Shown: positions 47,134 through 56,132, counted from the first letter of the stretch. The stretch is DNA of 64,000 nucleotides from Bradyrhizobium sp. CCGB12 (GCF_024199845.1 NZ_JANADO010000001.1:8358001-8422000); one strand, 5' to 3'. Notes: a model not told the origin generated them from the letters alone. Numbers and translations: made by a program.

Positions 47134-47361
47134 TCACGCCGCCGGCAGCGGCCCCTCGTCGTCACAGGCCGTAACATGCGGCTGGAGGATGTCGAGATGG
47201 ATGCCGCCGCAATCGGTGCAGCGCATGGTCCAGTACTCGCACCCGGCGCGGCCGCCGATCACGCGGAGCACCGTGAGATCGGCGTCGCATTCCGGGCAAT
47301 TGGACAGCACCGCGCGGGCATAGATCCGCGGACGCAGTCCGTCGATTTCGGTGATTGACAC
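47134..47361 (-). CDS. Small zinc-ribbon-like protein
   Basis: 75 aa from the GTG at 47361, preceded by AAGGGGAA eight bases upstream. Two CxxC knuckles (SNCPECDAD and MRCTDCGGIH) 27 residues apart suggest one zinc site. The C-terminal part is acidic. No signal peptide. It follows the 47406-47630 gene on the same strand with a 44-base gap. Function unknown. Confidence 0.65.
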   Translation of the reverse strand: MSITEIDGLRPRIYARAVLSNCPECDADLTVLRVIGGRAGCEYWTMRCTDCGGIHLDILQPHVTACDDEGPLPAA

Positions 47362-47405
47362 GGCCGGTTCCCCTTTGCGCCGTCCTTTCCCTGCGGACCG
47401 CTCGC

Positions 47406-47630
47406 CTATTCGTCGTCGTCGTCGGCCCGCCGCCGGAAGCGATCGATGTGGTGCTTGGCATCGGCAATCGCGGCATCGCGGTCGGGCCAGGCGAAGCCGA
47501 CCTCCATGGCTGGAAACAGCACGCCGTCGATGGCAACCGGGCTGAAATCGGCGCGCCGGATGCGGGCGTGCCACAGCCCCTTGCCAGCTTCGAAGGATTC
47601 GATGTCAAAGCCGTCGTAAATGGTCGTCAT
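47406..47630 (-). CDS. Small hypothetical protein
   Basis: 74 aa from ATG at 47630. Compact alpha/beta sequence: MTTIYDGFDIESFEAGKGLW, RADFSPVAIDGVLFPAMEVGF, then a helix AAIADAKHHIDRFRRR and an acidic end. Cytosolic. No ribosome site is strong, so the start could be five codons earlier. It may form a transcript with the zinc-ribbon gene downstream. Confidence 0.6.
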   Translation of the reverse strand: MTTIYDGFDIESFEAGKGLWHARIRRADFSPVAIDGVLFPAMEVGFAWPDRDAAIADAKHHIDRFRRRADDDDE

Positions 47631-47734
47631 TCTTGTCGGTCCCACGTTTTCTTTTCGGAGGGTCAGGGGACCACATTTGCGATCTCCGGGATGTGAAGTC
47701 GTTCACAAGCCGCGGGGCTTTTTCGCCGTGCGCG

Positions 47735-48652
47735 TCAGTTCCGCGCCACAGCACGGCCGATCCGCCTGACAGGTCGGGCGGCCGGCTCCGACGCCGCGCG
47801 CATGATCCAGCGGCGGAACGCGGCAAAGTCGCGCTGTTCGGTCTGGAAGCTGCGATAGAGCAGGTACCAGCGCATGCCCTTGGGCACCGAGAGGTCGAAT
47901 GGGGCGACCAGCCGACCGGCCGCGAGATCGTCGTCGATATAGGGCCGGATGCCCATGGCGATGCCGAGCCCGTCGGCGGCGGCCTGCAGTGCCTGGCCGT
48001 AGAACTGGAACTCCGGCCCGCGGGCGTTGATGCGGGCGAGGTTAGCTGCCTTGAGCCAGATCGGCCAGTCCTCGGGTGAGTGTGCGACGCGGATCAGACT
48101 TGGGCCCTTGAGATCGGCGGGGCGCTTCAGGCCGCTCGCAAGTCGCGGCACGCAGACCGGCGTGAGGTCGCCGGCGAACAAGGGTTCGGCAACGAGGCCC
48201 GGCCAGTCCCCGGTGCCGAGCTTGATGCCGCAGCTCCAGTCCTCGCCGAACGGCACCGAGGCGCCGCCGGTGGTGAAGCGCACCTCGATGTCGGGCTCCT
48301 CGCTGCGAAACTCCGACAGGCGCGGGATCAGCCAGCGCATCGCAAAGGTGTGGCCGACGCCGATGGTGAGCACGCGCACGCTGGAGGGCGCTGTCACCTG
48401 CGCGGTGAGGCTCGCCAGCGCATCGAAGATCGGCGTCAGCCCGCTCTGATAGGCGCGGCCGGCCTGCGTCAGCACCAGGCGGTTGGCCTTGCGCTCGAAC
48501 AGCGCGAGGCCGAGCCGCTCCTCGAGCAGATGCACCATGCGGCTGACCGCGGCCGCCGACACGTTGAGCTCGAGCCCGGCCGCGGCAAAGCTGCCGGTCC
48601 GCGCCGCCGCCTCGAATGCCTTGATGCCGTTGAGAAACAGTAGCCGCCGCAA
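47735..48652 (-). CDS. LysR-family transcriptional regulator, GcvA-like
   Basis: 305 aa from a TTG at 48652 (LRRLLFLNGIKAFEAAARTG), chosen because GAGGG lies eight bases upstream and the LysR helix-turn-helix should begin here; no ATG is available in that place. HTH: GSFAAAGLELNVSAAAVSRMVHLLEERLG. The effector domain (~90-300) has the GcvA-type FTTGGASVPFGEDWSCGIKLG and a late DGLGIAMG. It diverges from the TauE gene and may control it. Confidence 0.85.
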   Translation of the reverse strand: MRRLLFLNGIKAFEAAARTGSFAAAGLELNVSAAAVSRMVHLLEERLGLALFERKANRLVLTQAGRAYQSGLTPIFDALASLTAQVTAPSSVRVLTIGVGHTFAMRWLIPRLSEFRSEEPDIEVRFTTGGASVPFGEDWSCGIKLGTGDWPGLVAEPLFAGDLTPVCVPRLASGLKRPADLKGPSLIRVAHSPEDWPIWLKAANLARINARGPEFQFYGQALQAAADGLGIAMGIRPYIDDDLAAGRLVAPFDLSVPKGMRWYLLYRSFQTEQRDFAAFRRWIMRAASEPAARPVRRIGRAVARN

Positions 48653-48774
48653 TTGACTGACCCTCAGGAAAGCTGATGCCAGGGCAAGATAACTCAGTTT
48701 GCGAGGGCAGGGCAAGCGAGGCACAAGAATGAGAGTAATTCCAAGTTGATCTACTGGGAGGCGCCGCTGCCTTC

Positions 48775-48914
48775 GCCTCTCCCCGCCTGCGGGGAGAGGC
48801 CGGAATTTGCGATAGCAAATTCCGGGTGAGGGGGACTCTCCGCGAGTCTCACTCTCGCCGTCCCCGCGGTGGCTCCCCCTCACCCCACCCTCTCCCCGCA
48901 AGCGGGGCGAGGGA
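48775..48914. repeat. Composite palindromic element, family A (full copy)
   Basis: CCTCTCCCCGC/GCGGGGAGAGG, variable hairpin CCGGAATTTGC (48800-48810)/GCAAATTCCGG (48815-48825), GGTGAGGGGGA, CTCTCCGCGAGTC core, TCCCCCTCACC, closing CCCTCTCCCCGC/GCGGGGCGAGGG. It fills most of the divergent region between the LysR and TauE genes, leaving about 40 bases before TauE and about 120 before the LysR start for promoters. Confidence 0.85.
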
Positions 48915-48956
48915 GTTGCGTCCCTTACATTTGAGCCACCGCAGGAGAATTTGCAC

Positions 48957-49736
48957 GTGACGCCCATCTTGATCGCTGCCCTTGGATTGCTGATGGTCGC
49001 CACCGCGTTCCTGTCGGGACTGTTCGGCATGGCGGGCGGACTGATCCTGATCGGCGTGCTCCTGGCCCTGATGCCGCTGCCGACCGCGATGGTGCTGCAT
49101 GCGATCACGCAGATGGCCTCGAACGGCTGGCGTGCGTTGCTGTGGCGCTCGCATATCCGCTGGCGCCCGGTCGCGAACTATATGGTCGGCGCTGCCATCG
49201 CGCTCGCGGCGTGGTCTCTGACCCGCTACGTGCCTGATAAGCCGATGGCGCTGCTGCTGCTCGGCGTCACCCCATTCATGGCGCGGCTGCTGCCCACCAA
49301 CATCAAGCCGGATCCTGATCGCCTGTGGCAAGGCACGGTCTACGGCACGATCTGCATGGGCCTGATGCTGATGACCGGCGTGTCAGGCCCGCTGCTCGAC
49401 ACCTTCTTCCTCGGTGGCGATTTCGGTCGGCGCGAGAAGGTCGCGACGAAAGCGATGTGCCAGCTCGTCAGCCATTTCACCAAGCTTATCTATTTCGGCG
49501 GCATCATCGATCAGGCGGCGAGCCTCGATCCCGCGCTCGCCGGTGTCGCAATTGCAGCCTCGATGCTCGGCACCACACTGGCGCGGCGCATCCTCGAAGC
49601 CATGACCGACCAGCAGTTCATCGCCTGGTCGAACAAGCTGATCACCACCATTGCCTGCTACTACATCGCCTATGGCGGCTGGCTCATGGTTCGCACACCG
49701 GTGCTGGCCGCCTTCGACAAGGGAGGTTTGCAGTGA
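48957..49736 (+). CDS. TauE/SafE-family sulfite/anion exporter
   Basis: 259 aa from the GTG at 48957, nine bases after GGAG. About eight membrane helices; GLFGMAGGLILIGVLLALMPLPTAMVLHA is the first TauE/SafE repeat and GVSGPLLDTFFLGG the second, related by internal symmetry. Substrate likely a small organic or sulfur anion. It overlaps the winged-helix gene by four bases (GTGA) and faces the LysR gene. Confidence 0.85.
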   Translation: MTPILIAALGLLMVATAFLSGLFGMAGGLILIGVLLALMPLPTAMVLHAITQMASNGWRALLWRSHIRWRPVANYMVGAAIALAAWSLTRYVPDKPMALLLLGVTPFMARLLPTNIKPDPDRLWQGTVYGTICMGLMLMTGVSGPLLDTFFLGGDFGRREKVATKAMCQLVSHFTKLIYFGGIIDQAASLDPALAGVAIAASMLGTTLARRILEAMTDQQFIAWSNKLITTIACYYIAYGGWLMVRTPVLAAFDKGGLQ

Positions 49737-49963
49737 GCGAGACTGCCGATCCGCTGGTGCTGGATTTCGTCGAATGGGTCGCTCGCGAGCCGCGCGCCTA
49801 TGCCGAGGTGATCGCGACCTGGAAGACCTCGTGCCCGCGCCTCACCATCTGGGAGGATGCCACCGAGCGCGGCTACGTCGCGCGCGAGACGGTTGCAGGC
49901 CTCGGGCTGATCATCGCCGTGACCGAAGGCGGCGAGAGGCTGTTGCGCGCGAACGGGCGGTGA
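49733..49963 (+). CDS. Small winged-helix-like protein
   Basis: 76 aa from the GTG at 49733, overlapping the TauE stop and preceded by GGGAGG at six bases. Sequence: DFVEWVAREPRAYAEVIATW, CPRLTIWEDATERGYV, then a hairpin and GERLLRANG, which looks like a short winged helix but lacks a dimer domain. It is translated with the exporter; a regulatory or accessory role is inferred only from that. Confidence 0.6.
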   Translation: MSETADPLVLDFVEWVAREPRAYAEVIATWKTSCPRLTIWEDATERGYVARETVAGLGLIIAVTEGGERLLRANGR

Positions 49964-49996
49964 TCACCTCGTTTCCAGCCTGTCCGCGCCGGAGCG

Positions 49997-50602
49997 CTAC
50001 CGCGAAGGCGCTGCAAGCCTTGGCCGGATGATCTCGACCATGCGCTCGGCCGAGGTCCCCGGCGGAAAGAAGCCGAGATATTTTCCGTCGCGATCCATGA
50101 GATAGATGAAGGACGTGTGGTCGACCGTGTAGTCGCCGCCCTCCTTGCCGATCGCGACTTTGGCGAAATAGACCTTGTAGGCGTCCGCCACGGTCCCGAT
50201 CGCGTCGAGGCTGCCGGTGAGCCCGAGCAGCCGCGGATGAAACAGCGGCACATATTCGGCAAGATGCTCGGCCGTGTCGCGCTCGGGGTCGAGCGTGATG
50301 AAGATCGGCTGCACGGCGTCGGCGTCCGACCCGAGCTGCTCGAGCGCCTGTCCGATCGCCATCAGGTCGGTCGGGCAGACGTCGGGGCAATAGGTGAAGC
50401 CGAAATAGACCAGCATCAGTCGTCCGCGGAAGTCGCGGTCACTGCGTGGCTTGCCGGTCTGGTCTATCAGCTGGAACGGTCCGCCGACCGGCTCCCGATT
50501 CCACATCAGGATGTCCATTGTCTCGGCGGCCGAGCGCGCCTGCGCCGCTCCTGCGCAGGCAAGCGCTAGTATCACGCACAGCCACAGGCTCGCGCGTCGC
50601 AT
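49997..50602 (-). CDS. SCO1/SenC-family copper chaperone
   Basis: 201 aa from ATG at 50602, which overlaps the stop of the metallo-hydrolase gene. Signal peptide ~1-22 (ending AQA), thioredoxin-like fold, CxxxC copper site in FTYCPDVCPTDL and the third ligand His in YTVDHTSFIYLMD. It delivers Cu to the CuA site of cytochrome c oxidase or acts in thiol redox. No cox genes are near, so the partner is not visible. Confidence 0.93.
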   Translation of the reverse strand: MRRASLWLCVILALACAGAAQARSAAETMDILMWNREPVGGPFQLIDQTGKPRSDRDFRGRLMLVYFGFTYCPDVCPTDLMAIGQALEQLGSDADAVQPIFITLDPERDTAEHLAEYVPLFHPRLLGLTGSLDAIGTVADAYKVYFAKVAIGKEGGDYTVDHTSFIYLMDRDGKYLGFFPPGTSAERMVEIIRPRLAAPSR

Positions 50603-51717
50603 CACAGCCCGAAGGTGAGGCGGCTGCCCGTCGTCGTCACCACCACCCGTCCATCCATCTGCGCATTGGCTTCCTGCGCGAAGTTGAGCCCGCTGCAATG
50701 CATGGGCACCACGACGTCAGGATTGAGTGCCTTGATCTCGCTCACGACCTGCGTGAGGTAGTCCTTCGGGGCCGGGCCGAGATGGAAGCCGCCGACGATG
50801 GCGTGCACCTTCTGGACGCCCGACACCTCCTGCGCCTGCTTGACCGAATTGACGATGCCCACATGTCCGCAGGACGAGATCACGACGAGGCCGAGATCCC
50901 GCACGTTGAAGCAGGTGGCGTGCTCGTGAATGTGCTCGTCCGGCACGATCTTGCCTTCCATCTCGGCGGGAAGATAGTGCCCGACATTGCAGCCGAGCCC
51001 ATCCTTCATGCCGAATTCGACGAAGGTGTTCGGCAACACGCGTTCGCCGCTGCGGCGGGTGATCTTGCCGGTGGTGAAGGCATGATCGGCGATCACGGTC
51101 GGCGTTTCGCACAGCACGGTCGTCACCTTCTGCGCTGCGAGCTGCCGGCGATCGAGCGTGCCGAAATCGGCAAACTGTCCCTGCGTCGGCGTTGGACTGA
51201 CGCGATGGCAGAAATTGTCCTCCCCGCCCGCATAGAGCTTCAAGTCGGCCGGCAGCTTGTCGCGGAATTTGTCGAGGAGGCCGTTCAGGCCGCCGAAATG
51301 ATCGTAATGTCCGTGGCTGACGATCAGCGCATTGAGCTTGGCCGGATCGACGCCCATCAGCGCCATGTTGTTGAGCAGAACTTCGGGTGTGTAGCCATAG
51401 TCCAGCATCAGCGTGCGCTGGTTGCCGCCGCCTTCGGATTCAAGCCAGAGCGACAGGCCCCATTCATTGTGCAGCGATTTGCGGAAATCGCTGCCGCGCG
51501 CCGCCGGGGCGATGGAGACGCCGTGGATCTGCTTGGGACGGAAGAACATGTCGAAGCTGGAATCCACCAGCACGCGGATCGAGAGCTTGTCGACCGCCGG
51601 AACCGCGATCGGCCCCGCGCTCGCGATCTCGACACAAGTGAAGGCATTTGCGGCCGCCGCGCCGGCGAGCGCTGCGGAGCCCAACAGGAAATCGCGCCGA
51701 GGAATATTCCTGGTCAT
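50602..51717 (-). CDS. Tat-exported metallo-beta-lactamase-fold hydrolase
   Basis: 371 aa from ATG at 51717, preceded by GGGAGGAA. A twin-arginine signal IPRRDFLLGSAALAGAAAA is followed by the MBL core with HxHxDH (VSHGHYDHFGG), ISSCGHVGIVN and a late VVPMHCSG. This resembles the MBL proteins related to 7,8-dihydropterin-6-methyl-4-aminobenzene phosphate synthase-like enzymes, exported here to the periplasm. Coupled to the SCO gene by a one-base stop/start overlap, which suggests joint expression. Confidence 0.88.
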   Translation of the reverse strand: MTRNIPRRDFLLGSAALAGAAAANAFTCVEIASAGPIAVPAVDKLSIRVLVDSSFDMFFRPKQIHGVSIAPAARGSDFRKSLHNEWGLSLWLESEGGGNQRTLMLDYGYTPEVLLNNMALMGVDPAKLNALIVSHGHYDHFGGLNGLLDKFRDKLPADLKLYAGGEDNFCHRVSPTPTQGQFADFGTLDRRQLAAQKVTTVLCETPTVIADHAFTTGKITRRSGERVLPNTFVEFGMKDGLGCNVGHYLPAEMEGKIVPDEHIHEHATCFNVRDLGLVVISSCGHVGIVNSVKQAQEVSGVQKVHAIVGGFHLGPAPKDYLTQVVSEIKALNPDVVVPMHCSGLNFAQEANAQMDGRVVVTTTGSRLTFGL

Positions 51718-51900
51718 TGCAATTCCTCCCATACATGATCTTCGAAATGCCCGAGCTTAGGTCCGATCCGAAAGCGGCTCAACAAGCCGCGGCAAATCCG
51801 CGTCAGCAGTTGCGCGATCGTGAGCGTGCTGGGTGGTTGACACTGCGGTAGGATGTTACGACACTCATGCAGCTGCATCCTTGCAGCCGCAGGACCAATC

Positions 51901-52599
51901 ATGTCGCTTAAACTCTTCGAACTCGTCGGCACTGACGCCGCGCGCCCGTTCAGTCCGTATTGCTGGCGCACGCGGATGGCGCTCGCGCATAAGGGGCTGA
52001 CAGCGCAATCGCTGCCTTGGCGCTTCACCGAGAAGGGCGCGATCGCGCCGCATGGTTCCGAGAAAGTGCCGGTGCTGCTGCATCACGACCAGCCCGTGGT
52101 CGATTCCTGGACGATCGCGACCTATCTCGAGGACAATTTTCCGGATCGTCCGTCGTTGTTCGGCGGCGAGGGTGGTCGCGCCATGGCGCGCATGATCAAT
52201 GCCTTCGGCGACATCGCCATCGTCGGCGGCATCTTTCCGCTGATCGTCGCCGACATCCCGAACAATCTTGCCGACGCCGACGCCGCTTATTTCCGCAAAT
52301 CGCGCGAGGCGCGCTTTGGCGGCAAGACGCTGGAAGAGGTCATGGCAGGCCGTGATGCCGGCGTGGTCGCATTCCGCAAGTCGCTGGAAGTGATGCGGCA
52401 GACCCTGAAGAAGCAGCCATATATCGGCGGTGCCGCGCCGAACTACGCCGACTACATCCTGTTTGGCGGTTTTCAGTGGGCGCGCGTGGTGAGCTCGTTC
52501 AAGCTGCTCGAGGCGGATGATCCGGTCTATGCGTGGCGGGAAAAACTGCTCGACGCGTTCGACGGCATGGCGCGGACATCGCCGGGGCATGCGGTGTAG
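51901..52599 (+). CDS. Glutathione S-transferase family protein
   Basis: 232 aa from ATG at 51901. Thioredoxin-like N-terminal domain: FELVGTDAARPFSPYCWRTRMALAHKGL and VPVLLHHDQPVVDSWTIATYLEDNFPDRP with the cis-Pro and DS/ES glutathione-binding turn; the C-terminal helical domain ends in YADYILFGGFQWAR. Close to the beta-etherase-like or Ure2-like branch by eye, but subclass is not sure. Confidence 0.88.
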   Translation: MSLKLFELVGTDAARPFSPYCWRTRMALAHKGLTAQSLPWRFTEKGAIAPHGSEKVPVLLHHDQPVVDSWTIATYLEDNFPDRPSLFGGEGGRAMARMINAFGDIAIVGGIFPLIVADIPNNLADADAAYFRKSREARFGGKTLEEVMAGRDAGVVAFRKSLEVMRQTLKKQPYIGGAAPNYADYILFGGFQWARVVSSFKLLEADDPVYAWREKLLDAFDGMARTSPGHAV

Positions 52600-52653
52600 G
52601 GCACACTTGCTCCTTCGCCGGGACGACAGTGAGTGTGTGGCGCGCTCTCGCGT

Positions 52654-52851
52654 CTAACGAGCCGCCTCTTCCGCCGCCTTGCGCAGACATTCCCGGCACA
52701 AGCAATCCTCGCCCTCGACCGGCATCGGCAATCTTGCAGTCTCCTCCGCACACCAGCAGCTGCCCGAGAGGTCGCAGCCGAACTCGGTGCCGCAGCGGGA
52801 GCAGGCGAGGCGGCGCGGTTCCTGCGATGAGGATTGTTTCGGATTTGTCAT
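52654..52851 (-). CDS. Cysteine-rich CWC-family protein
   Basis: 65 aa; ATG at 52851. Eight cysteines in a small protein: ACSRCGTEFGCDL, then SGSCWCAEE (the C-W-C motif that names the family) and EGEDCLCRECLRKA. Probably binds zinc or another metal. Function unknown. It is on the strand opposite to the DUF1800 gene just beyond. Confidence 0.88.
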   Translation of the reverse strand: MTNPKQSSSQEPRRLACSRCGTEFGCDLSGSCWCAEETARLPMPVEGEDCLCRECLRKAAEEAAR

Positions 52852-52965
52852 GATTTACGCCGAAGCTTCGCCGTCATTTTCATGTCGGGTTCATATCTCG
52901 CTGCGGTATATTATGCGCTGCGCACGTATCAGGAAAGCGGTTCGCAACGCGCGAAGGACAGATCG

Positions 52966-54534
52966 ATGGCCCGCGATTCGCAAGCCGCCCTCGTTGCGCT
53001 CAACCGCTTCGGCTTCGGGGCTCGCGGCGGCGCGTCCGGAGATCTGATCAACGCGGGCTCCGATCCGCGTGGCTTCGTGAAGGCGGAGCTGGCGCGTCCC
53101 AACGGCGTGCTGCTGGAAGCGCCCGGCCTGCAATCGACGCCGCAACTTGGGCAGGCGGTGTTCGCCTATCAGGACGAGGTCAAGCGGGCGCGCGAAGCCG
53201 CCAAGGAAACTGCCAAGGCCGCCGCGCCCGCTGAAACGCCGACACAAGCGCCTGCCGATCAGAAGCCTGCCCTGCGCCGCAATCTCTCGCTGAACGCGGC
53301 GGCGATGGAGGTCGCCGGCCAGATCGCAGAAGCAAAGCCCGCCGACAATGCGGCCAAGCCTGAGACCATGCAGCCCAACATGGCTGCGCCGCAGCCCGCC
53401 AAGCCTGCACCACAGCCGCTCAACGTGATCCAAAAAACCTTTCGCGCCGAAGCGCTTGCGCGCCTGCAACGCGCGACCCTGGCGGAGTGCGGCTTCACCG
53501 AGCGTCTCGTCGCGTTCTGGTCCAACCATTTCTGCATCTCGGCCAGCAAGGGCGAGCTGGCGCGGATCTGGGCCGGCGCGTTCGAGCGCGAGGCGATCAG
53601 GCCGCATGTGCTCGGGCGGTTCGCCGACATGTTGAAGGCGGCCGAGCAGCATCCGGCGATGCTGTTCTTCCTCGACAACCAGCAATCGCTCGGGCCGGAT
53701 TCCCGCGCGGGACAAAACCGCAAGCGCGGGCTGAACGAAAATCTCGCGCGCGAGATCATGGAACTGCATACGCTCGGCGTCGGCGGCGGCTACACGCAGG
53801 ACGACGTCACCTCGCTCGCGCGCATCATCACCGGCTGGACCTTTGCCGGACGGCAGGGACAGCTCGGCACCCCCGGCTCCTTCGTGTTCAACGTCAATGC
53901 GCACCAGCCGGGGCCGCAAATGCTGCTCGGCAAGAGCTACGAGCCGAGCGGCCTTGCACAGGGCGAAGCCGCGCTCGCCGACATCGCACGCCATCCTTCG
54001 ACCGCGAATTTCATCGCGACCAAGCTCGTCCGTCATTTCGTTGCCGACGATCCGCCGCCGGCGCTGGTCGCGCGCCTGCGTGATGTCTTCGTCAGAACCG
54101 ACGGCGACCTGAAGGCGCTTGCCATGGCGCTGGTCGATTCCGATGAAGCGTGGAAAGCGCCGCTGACCAAGATGCGCTCGCCTTATGATTTCCTGGTCGC
54201 GAGTGGCCGGCTGCTCGCGCGCGTGCCGGAGGATCCCGGCGCCTACCTCAACAATCTCAATGTGCTCGGCCAGCCCTTGTGGTCGCCGGCGGGGCCGAAC
54301 GGTTTCCCCGACACCAGCGCCGCCTGGGCTGCACCCGAGGGCATGAAGCTGCGGCTCGACATCGCGGCACAGATGGGGGCGCGGCTCGGCAACAACGTCG
54401 ATCCGCGCGACCTCCTGGAATTCGCGGCGGCGGACGCGGCGTCCATCGAGACGCGGCGGACCATCGAGCGCGCGGAGTCGCGGCAGCAGGCGCTGGCGCT
54501 GCTGTTGATGTCGCCGGAAATGCAGCGGAGATGA
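52966..54534 (+). CDS. DUF1800 family protein
   Basis: 522 aa from ATG at 52966, AAGGA eight bases upstream. DUF1800 hallmarks: LNRFGFGARGG at the start, ERLVAFWSNHFCIS (~175-190), NLAREIMELHTLGVGGGYTQDDV and ITGWTF (~250-290). A Pro/Ala-rich stretch (~65-145) interrupts the N-terminal part. Unknown function; in other bacteria co-occurs with a DUF1501 partner, which follows here with a stop/start overlap, so the pair is one operon. No signal peptide. Confidence 0.9.
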   Translation: MARDSQAALVALNRFGFGARGGASGDLINAGSDPRGFVKAELARPNGVLLEAPGLQSTPQLGQAVFAYQDEVKRAREAAKETAKAAAPAETPTQAPADQKPALRRNLSLNAAAMEVAGQIAEAKPADNAAKPETMQPNMAAPQPAKPAPQPLNVIQKTFRAEALARLQRATLAECGFTERLVAFWSNHFCISASKGELARIWAGAFEREAIRPHVLGRFADMLKAAEQHPAMLFFLDNQQSLGPDSRAGQNRKRGLNENLAREIMELHTLGVGGGYTQDDVTSLARIITGWTFAGRQGQLGTPGSFVFNVNAHQPGPQMLLGKSYEPSGLAQGEAALADIARHPSTANFIATKLVRHFVADDPPPALVARLRDVFVRTDGDLKALAMALVDSDEAWKAPLTKMRSPYDFLVASGRLLARVPEDPGAYLNNLNVLGQPLWSPAGPNGFPDTSAAWAAPEGMKLRLDIAAQMGARLGNNVDPRDLLEFAAADAASIETRRTIERAESRQQALALLLMSPEMQRR

Positions 54535-55754
54535 TGATGATCGACTGCGTGGAGAACCGCCTCCTCACCTCGCGCCGCGGCCTCCTGCTCGGCGGCGCCT
54601 GTTTCGCGGCCTGGGCTTACTTGCCGAAATTCGCCCGCGCGGCCGACGGGCGCGATCCCAGGTTGATCGTGGTAATCCTGCGCGGCGCGCTCGACGGGCT
54701 TTCGACGGTGGCCCCGATCGGCGATCCCGACTACGCAGGCCTGCACGGTTCGATCGCACTCACGGCGGATGGCGCGCATCCCGCGATCAAGCTCGATTCC
54801 TTCTTCGCGCTGCATCCGGCCATGCCGGAATTCTCGCGCATGTACCGCGACAGGCATGCTGCGGTGATCCATGCGGTGGCGACGCCCTATCGCGACCGCT
54901 CGCATTTCGACGGCCAGGATGTGCTCGAAAGCGGCTATGCCGGTCCGGGCCGTGTGCAATCCGGCTGGCTCAACCGCGCGCTCGAGGCGCTGCCGCGCGG
55001 CGAGAGGGTCTCCTCGGGGCTTGCGGTCGGGCCGACCACGCCGCTGGTGCTGCGCGGCAATGCGCCCACCGTCGGCTGGGCGCCGGTCGCGCTGCCGCAG
55101 GCCGACGACGACACCGCAATGCGCCTCGTCGAGCTCTACCGCCATCGCGATCCCGCGCTGGCGACGGCGTTGTCGCAAGGCCTTCAACTCGACAAGGCCG
55201 CTGGTGGCGATGACATGAAGCCGAAGGGCGGCAATGCAGCCGCGCAGATGCGGCAGGTGGCGCGCGGCGCGGCAAAGCTGATGGCGGCCGACGATGGCCC
55301 GCGCATCGCTGCGCTCGCCTTCGACGGCTGGGACACGCACGCCAACGAAGGCGGCCCTGTCGGCCGTCTCGCCTTCCTGCTCGGCGGTCTCGACGGCGCG
55401 CTTGCCGAATTCGAAAGCGGCTTGGGCGATCGCTGGCGCGACACCGCCGTCGTGGTTGCCACCGAGTTCGGCCGCACCGCGCGCATCAACGGCACCGACG
55501 GCACCGACCACGGCACCGGAACGATCGCGCTGCTCGCCGGCGGTGCCGTGAAGGGCGGCCGCGTCATCTCCGACTGGCCCGGCCTCAAGCTCGCCAACCT
55601 CCATGAAGGCCGCGATCTCAAGCCGACTACGGATCTACGTTCGGTGATTAAAGGCGTGCTGCAGGGGCAGTTTGGCCTGTCCGATCGCGTGCTGGCGGAG
55701 ACCGTGTTTCCCGACAGCGCGGGGGCGCGGCCGATGAGGGGATTGGTGGTCTGA
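54531..55754 (+). CDS. DUF1501 family Tat-exported protein
   Basis: 407 aa from the first of three consecutive in-frame ATGs (54531, 54534, 54537); the third is best spaced from GGAG. A Tat-like signal SRRGLLLGGACFAAW leads an alkaline-phosphatase/sulfatase-like domain: VVILRGALDGLSTVAP, HPAMPEFSRMYRD, RDRSHFDGQDVLESG, FDGWDTHANEGG and VVATEFGRTARIN. Partner of the DUF1800 protein. The periplasmic role is unknown. A split palindromic element follows directly. Confidence 0.9.
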   Translation: MMMIDCVENRLLTSRRGLLLGGACFAAWAYLPKFARAADGRDPRLIVVILRGALDGLSTVAPIGDPDYAGLHGSIALTADGAHPAIKLDSFFALHPAMPEFSRMYRDRHAAVIHAVATPYRDRSHFDGQDVLESGYAGPGRVQSGWLNRALEALPRGERVSSGLAVGPTTPLVLRGNAPTVGWAPVALPQADDDTAMRLVELYRHRDPALATALSQGLQLDKAAGGDDMKPKGGNAAAQMRQVARGAAKLMAADDGPRIAALAFDGWDTHANEGGPVGRLAFLLGGLDGALAEFESGLGDRWRDTAVVVATEFGRTARINGTDGTDHGTGTIALLAGGAVKGGRVISDWPGLKLANLHEGRDLKPTTDLRSVIKGVLQGQFGLSDRVLAETVFPDSAGARPMRGLVV

Positions 55755-55760
55755 CTTAAA

Positions 55761-55818
55761 CCTCTCCCCGCTCTTTGCGGGGAGAGGTCGGATCGCGTAG
55801 CGATCCGGGTGAGGGGCA
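55761..55818. repeat. Left half of a family A palindromic element
   Basis: CCTCTCCCCGC..GCGGGGAGAGG, then hairpin CGGATCGC-GTA-GCGATCCG (55789-55807) and GGGTGAGGGGC. The remainder of the element is missing here and found at 56133-56188, on the far side of the broken DUF559 gene. Confidence 0.8.
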
Positions 55819-56131
55819 AGGCAATGCGTGGCCACAACGGAAAATCTATCCGACTCGCACGACGGCTCCGCGTTGATCAAACTGATGCGGAGACGGTCCT
55901 CTGGAATCGCATTCGCAATCGGAGGGTCGATGGACACAAGTTCGTCAGGCAAGAGCCAATCATCGGCTACACCTGCGACTTCGAAAGTCGACGGCGGGCA
56001 GCACAACGAATCTGCAGCAGATGCGATCCGTGACGAGCGCTTGAGAGAGAAGGGGTACAAAGTGCTCCGTATCTGGAACAACGATGTCCTTGGCAACATT
56101 GAGGGTGTTCTGACTATAATTTCAAGCCGAA
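55809..56131 (+). pseudogene. Broken DUF559 (Vsr/PD-(D/E)XK-like) gene
   Basis: Frame 1 opens with a GTG inside the left repeat half (VRGKAMRGHNGK), continues LRVDQTDAETVLWNRIRNRR and FVRQEPIIGYTCDF, then breaks at 55983-55986. Frame 2 resumes with VDGGQHNESAADAIRDERL and KVLRIWNNDVLGNIEGVL. In intact DUF559 proteins about ten residues, including the catalytic-site Glu, separate CDF from VDGGQH; here only four bases do, so some 26 bases were lost, shifting the frame. Without them the nuclease cannot be functional. Frame 2 has no stop before the monooxygenase gene. Confidence 0.85.
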
Positions 56132-56132
56132 C

